From a virus, in the IMG/VR virus record IMGVR_UViG_3300025146_000072, positions 1 through 22,746 of that record: DNA of 22,746 bases. One strand, 5' to 3'. Under the pieces are notes generated by a model. The model saw only the letters and a list, made by a program, of their open reading frames with translations, did no database searches and had not been told where the DNA came from. Positions 20,212-22,746 of the stretch are shown here, one piece after another. Each line of letters begins with the position of its first letter. The first letter of the stretch is position 1. Position numbers and translations under genes: made by a program.

Positions 20212-20532
20212 ATGTTAGCGATCAACTTCGACGGGGCCAGGGAAATCGGAAAGCCGCCCAGTATGACGGACGAACAATGCAGCGGGCTGCCGATATTCCA
20301 GGCCGTTATGGATAGGGCCGAGGACCCTCCGGGGTATGCGTTCGCCGGGTTCGCGCACCAGGGCATCATTGACGGCCCGCCGTACCCGTTCACATTATCG
20401 GCCTGGATGCCCAGCAAAGAGGACCGGGAGGCGATCATGGCGGGGCGCCCGATCTGGGTGCGCTTTTTGTCCCATGTGGTGTTCCCGATGGCTATGTTCA
20501 CACTGGACGACGCCGGGGAAATTAACCAGTAA
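20212..20532 (+). CDS. Hypothetical protein
   Basis: The product has 106 residues from the ATG at 20212. It is mixed alpha/beta with hydrophobic stretches (AINFDGAREIG, YAFAGFAHQGIIDGPPYPFTLSAWMP, PIWVRFLSHVVFPMAMFTLDDAG). No family is recognised; Gly/Pro content suggests a compact, mostly beta fold. It lies 11 bases after the candidate small terminase and 11 before the membrane/Ig-like gene, in the same operon. Confidence 0.7.
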   Translation: MLAINFDGAREIGKPPSMTDEQCSGLPIFQAVMDRAEDPPGYAFAGFAHQGIIDGPPYPFTLSAWMPSKEDREAIMAGRPIWVRFLSHVVFPMAMFTLDDAGEINQ

Positions 20533-20543
20533 ACCCTTCAACC

Positions 20544-21149
20544 ATGCAAATGAACCGCCGCGCTAAATTTATCTGCCACATGACCGTCCTAATGGGCATC
20601 ATGCTGGCCGTTTCCATCGCTATCAAAATGCGCTTTTACGCCCAGCTCGTAATTTGGGGCCTGTTCGCTTATATCATTGCCAAAGAGGTCATCGACTACC
20701 TGCGGGAAAACCGGGCACGACGCCGGTGCCAGCGGTGGCCGATCACTTTTATTTATTCACACTTTAAAATCAAAGGAACCGCTATGAGTTTCCAACTACA
20801 CACGGACGAGGTGTTGCCCTTTAAATTAGGCAAACCCGTCGATTCAACTGGCGCGGACGCGGAAGTTGAAGAGGGCTCCCTGGTCATTGAATCCAGCGAC
20901 CCGACAGTTTTCACAATCGAACAGGACCCCGACTTCCCGGAGGACCCCTACGCGGGTCTTATCGTTAGCCAGGGCGAGGGCACGGCCACGCTGAAAGCGA
21001 AAGCCGACGCCGACCTGGGCGAAGGGGTGGAAGAAATCACCCTCGAAGTTGAGGGTCAGATCCTGGCTGCTGGTGCCGTGGGCTTTGCGCCCTGGGCCTT
21101 CGGTACGCCGAGGAAAAAAACGCAGCCAGCTGAAAGCCCACAAGGGTAA
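20544..21149 (+). CDS. Membrane-anchored Ig-like protein (in-frame fusion)
   Basis: The full frame encodes 201 residues. Residues 1-55 carry two hydrophobic segments (about 8-28 and 31-50), followed by a basic LRENRARRRCQRW stretch. From Met81 the sequence becomes an acidic beta-rich domain (SFQLHTDEVLPFKLGKPVDSTG, VIESSDPTVFTIEQDPDFPED, GLIVSQGEGTATLKAKADADLGEGVEE), as in bacterial Ig-like domains of phage proteins. No stop separates the parts, so either a fusion is made or translation also starts at 20784. Elsewhere the Ig-like part is usually a free-standing gene, as I recall. Confidence 0.7.
   Translation: MQMNRRAKFICHMTVLMGIMLAVSIAIKMRFYAQLVIWGLFAYIIAKEVIDYLRENRARRRCQRWPITFIYSHFKIKGTAMSFQLHTDEVLPFKLGKPVDSTGADAEVEEGSLVIESSDPTVFTIEQDPDFPEDPYAGLIVSQGEGTATLKAKADADLGEGVEEITLEVEGQILAAGAVGFAPWAFGTPRKKTQPAESPQG
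20784..21149 (+). CDS. Alternative start: free Ig-like protein
   Basis: Starting at ATG 20784, preceded by an AAGGA nine bases upstream, this gives a soluble 121-residue protein with only the Ig-like domain. The residues MSFQLHTDEVLPF are a typical start for such phage proteins. The same frame continues upstream into the two membrane helices, so both forms can exist. Ig-like domains commonly decorate phage particles or help attachment; its role here is not known. Confidence 0.6.
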   Translation: MSFQLHTDEVLPFKLGKPVDSTGADAEVEEGSLVIESSDPTVFTIEQDPDFPEDPYAGLIVSQGEGTATLKAKADADLGEGVEEITLEVEGQILAAGAVGFAPWAFGTPRKKTQPAESPQG

Positions 21150-21156
21150 GGGCTGA

Positions 21157-21201
21157 ACCCTGCGCAGGGTCCGGCGTCGTGATGGCGCCGGGCCTTTTTT
21201 T
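21157..21201 (+). terminator. Terminator with an overlapping alternative hairpin
   Basis: GGTCCGGCG 21168-21176 pairs with CGCCGGGCC 21186-21194 (one G-U) around a nine-base loop, followed by seven T's. ACCCTGCGCAGGGT 21157-21170 is a separate perfect palindrome whose last three bases are shared with the terminator stem, so the two structures may compete. Confidence 0.75.
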
Positions 21202-21204
21202 ATT

Positions 21205-21233
21205 CGTGTCACGAGCGGCAATTTGTTGACACG
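21205..21233 (+). repeat. Inverted repeat before the 21235 gene
   Basis: CGTGTCA 21205-21211 and TGACACG 21227-21233 are perfect seven-base inverted copies around a 15-base spacer. They end one base before the ATG at 21235 and could be an operator or a hairpin that masks the start. Confidence 0.4.
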
Positions 21234-21234
21234 G

Positions 21235-21423
21235 ATGGCATCACCAGCGGACGATATCACCTACATCATTGACCAGCTGACCGGCATCGGTTCGGTCCTG
21301 GATGAACTGACCCTATTACGGGCCACCCTGCGCCTATACGCGGAAGGGATGGACCCAGCGGACGCGGTGGCCAGGGCGTGCGAAATGTTAAGCCACTCAA
21401 TCACGAAAACCCCGCTCCCATGA
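21235..21423 (+). CDS. Small helical protein before the large terminase
   Basis: The product has 62 residues from the ATG at 21235; a TTG at 21223 is a weaker alternative. It is almost entirely helical (DITYIIDQLTGIGSVLDELTLL, then ATLRLYAEGMDPADAVARACEML) and has no recognised family. It is coupled to the large terminase by an ATGA overlap, and small helical genes at this position may help assemble or regulate the terminase. That is inferred from position only. Confidence 0.65.
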   Translation: MASPADDITYIIDQLTGIGSVLDELTLLRATLRLYAEGMDPADAVARACEMLSHSITKTPLP

Positions 21424-22739
21424 TCACGGCCGACCTGACAAAGAACCCCAAACAAACCAATTTTTTCGACCTGGTGCTCGCCGCGGCTTTTGGCGACGTG
21501 GACTACCGCTACCTGTTCTACGGTGGCGCCATCCGGGGCGGTAAGACATTCGCCAGCCTGGTCACGCTGATCATATTGTGCCGGATCTTTCCTGGTTCGA
21601 AGTGGTACGTGTTGCGTAAAAGTTTTACCAATATCCAGGAAACGACCCTCCCCACGATGGGCAAAATACTGGGCAAATCACCGAACTGGAAATGGAACCG
21701 GGACAAGTCCAATTTCTTTGTGGAGAACATTAAGTACGGCTCCCGGATCTATTTCGCGGGCGAGGAGTTCAACCGCGACAAGGAGCTCACCTGGATGCTG
21801 GGTCTGGAATGTAACGGCTTTTTTTTGGAACAGGTCGAGGAGCTCCAGGAAAAGACTTTTGAAATGTGTATAAGCCGCGCCGGGTCGTGGATAATCGACT
21901 GCATGCCGACGCCGCTGATCCTGGGAACATTCAACCCGACGATGACCTGGGTGCGCACGCGCGTGTATTTACCGTGGCAGGAGAAGTGCCTGGTGGCGCC
22001 GTACTATTACCAGGATGCCAGCCCACACGATAACCCCTGGGTAACAGCTGAACAGTGGAAAAACTGGGGAAACATGGACGACCAGTTATACAGCCAGTTC
22101 ATCGACGGCTCCTGGGAATTTGCCAAACCGGCCAACGTGTTCGCGTACGCGTTCGACGAAAAGAAGCACCACCTGGAATGTGGCTACGACAGCGACCACC
22201 ACCTGTTTGCGTCGTTCGATTTTAACGTGGAACCGATCACCTGCCTATTCGCCCAGCACGACACCGAATGGGCTCACATCTTTAAAGAATTTCGGCTGCT
22301 GAACTCGGACATATGGGCGCTGACCGATCACATCATTGCCAACTTCCCGGACGCCTTTTTTATGGTGACGGGTGACGCCAGTGGCCAGGCCCGGAGCGCG
22401 ATCAGCAAAGGGAACCGGACCTATTACCAGATCATTCGCCAGCAGCTGGTCCTGGGCACCACCCAGGTGAAAGTACCGCGCGCGAACCCGTCCATCCGCA
22501 ACACGCGCGTGCTGACAAATTCGCTATTTTCAAAACACCCAGGGTACCGGATCAACACCAGGCAATGCCCACACCTGACCACGGATCTGAACAGCGTGGT
22601 GGTGGGCGACAATGGCGAGATCGACAAGGCAAACGACAAAAGGAAAACCCACCTGCTGGACTGTTTGCGCTATTACAACTGGACCTTTCACCGGGATTTT
22701 TTAGATAATTCGTTGTACCAATACCTCGGCAACGATTAA
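21420..22739 (+). CDS. terL: Large terminase subunit (ATPase and nuclease)
   Basis: The product is complete at 439 residues. The ATPase half has Walker A GGAIRGGKT at 35-43, a Walker B-type FFLEQVEE at 134-141, and the coupling motif TFNP at 170-173. The nuclease half has D267 in ASFDFN, D319 in VTGDAS and D414 in THLLDCLR, matching the metal-binding acids of the RNase H-like terminase nuclease. It drives DNA into the prohead with ATP and cuts it at the end. I chose the ATG at 21420, coupled to the preceding gene; an earlier in-frame ATG at 21378 lies inside that gene. The portal gene would be expected just beyond the window. Confidence 0.95.
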   Translation: MITADLTKNPKQTNFFDLVLAAAFGDVDYRYLFYGGAIRGGKTFASLVTLIILCRIFPGSKWYVLRKSFTNIQETTLPTMGKILGKSPNWKWNRDKSNFFVENIKYGSRIYFAGEEFNRDKELTWMLGLECNGFFLEQVEELQEKTFEMCISRAGSWIIDCMPTPLILGTFNPTMTWVRTRVYLPWQEKCLVAPYYYQDASPHDNPWVTAEQWKNWGNMDDQLYSQFIDGSWEFAKPANVFAYAFDEKKHHLECGYDSDHHLFASFDFNVEPITCLFAQHDTEWAHIFKEFRLLNSDIWALTDHIIANFPDAFFMVTGDASGQARSAISKGNRTYYQIIRQQLVLGTTQVKVPRANPSIRNTRVLTNSLFSKHPGYRINTRQCPHLTTDLNSVVVGDNGEIDKANDKRKTHLLDCLRYYNWTFHRDFLDNSLYQYLGND

Positions 22740-22746
22740 CTTCGGC

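Noticed and set aside
1-22746. CRISPR array or rRNA genes
   Set aside because: No regularly spaced direct repeats of 20-40 bases and no rRNA-like sequence were seen on reading the window.

Overview
The window looks like part of a tailed-phage genome, or an integrated prophage, from a host in the Bacteroidetes. Three things support this. Promoters match the Bacteroidetes form (a -33 TTTG and a -7 TAnnTTTG, 19-21 bases apart). Start codons mostly lack Shine-Dalgarno sequences and are preceded by A/T-rich bases. Several proteins resemble families I associate with Bacteroidetes phages. Every gene I accept is on the + strand, and genes are tightly packed, often with ATGA overlaps. The DNA is GC-rich except for one AT-rich island at about 17.8-18.9 kb. 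No integrase, lysis gene, portal or capsid gene is visible, so this is the early/middle region running into the start of the packaging module.

Layout. 1-960: small unknown genes. 967-3052: a recombination pair, a candidate annealing protein followed by a YqaJ/lambda-exonuclease-like nuclease. 3053-3245: a structured leader ending in a terminator. 3246-5066: a winged-helix replication-type protein, an overlapping partner and a DUF1064-like nuclease. 5128-7763: a coiled-coil protein, an HNH-like gene split by a frameshift at a run of ten A's, and an unknown protein. 7763-10112: two DPPY DNA methyltransferases and a Gp37/Gp68-family protein. 10125-12108: small unknown genes, a PAPS-reductase-like protein and a small protein ending in an SSB-like acidic tip. 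12147-13037: a lipoprotein unit with its own promoter and terminator, a DUF3127-like protein and a 36-residue membrane peptide. 13044-17638: a basic-tailed protein, an ASCH-like protein, a DEDDh exonuclease and several unknown genes. 17639-18931: the AT-rich, three-gene island. 18932-19384: a phage gene followed by a terminator. 19695 onward: a strong promoter driving the packaging module (DUF5681-like small terminase candidate, small unknown genes, an Ig-like protein, large terminase).

How the parts fit. The recombination and replication genes probably act together on the phage chromosome. The methyltransferases, and perhaps the Gp37/Gp68 and PAPS-reductase-like proteins, may modify phage DNA. 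Three terminator-like hairpins sit only 6-12 bases before a start codon, which suggests readthrough or antitermination control. The best candidate for an undescribed system is the AT-rich island. It has three small genes, a Bacteroidetes promoter with a perfect palindrome between its boxes, its own XRE-type regulator, and 19-base inverted repeats (17/19 identical) at both edges. The second is the HNH-like gene, whose two halves are joined by a -1 shift at a classic A AAA AAC slippery site.
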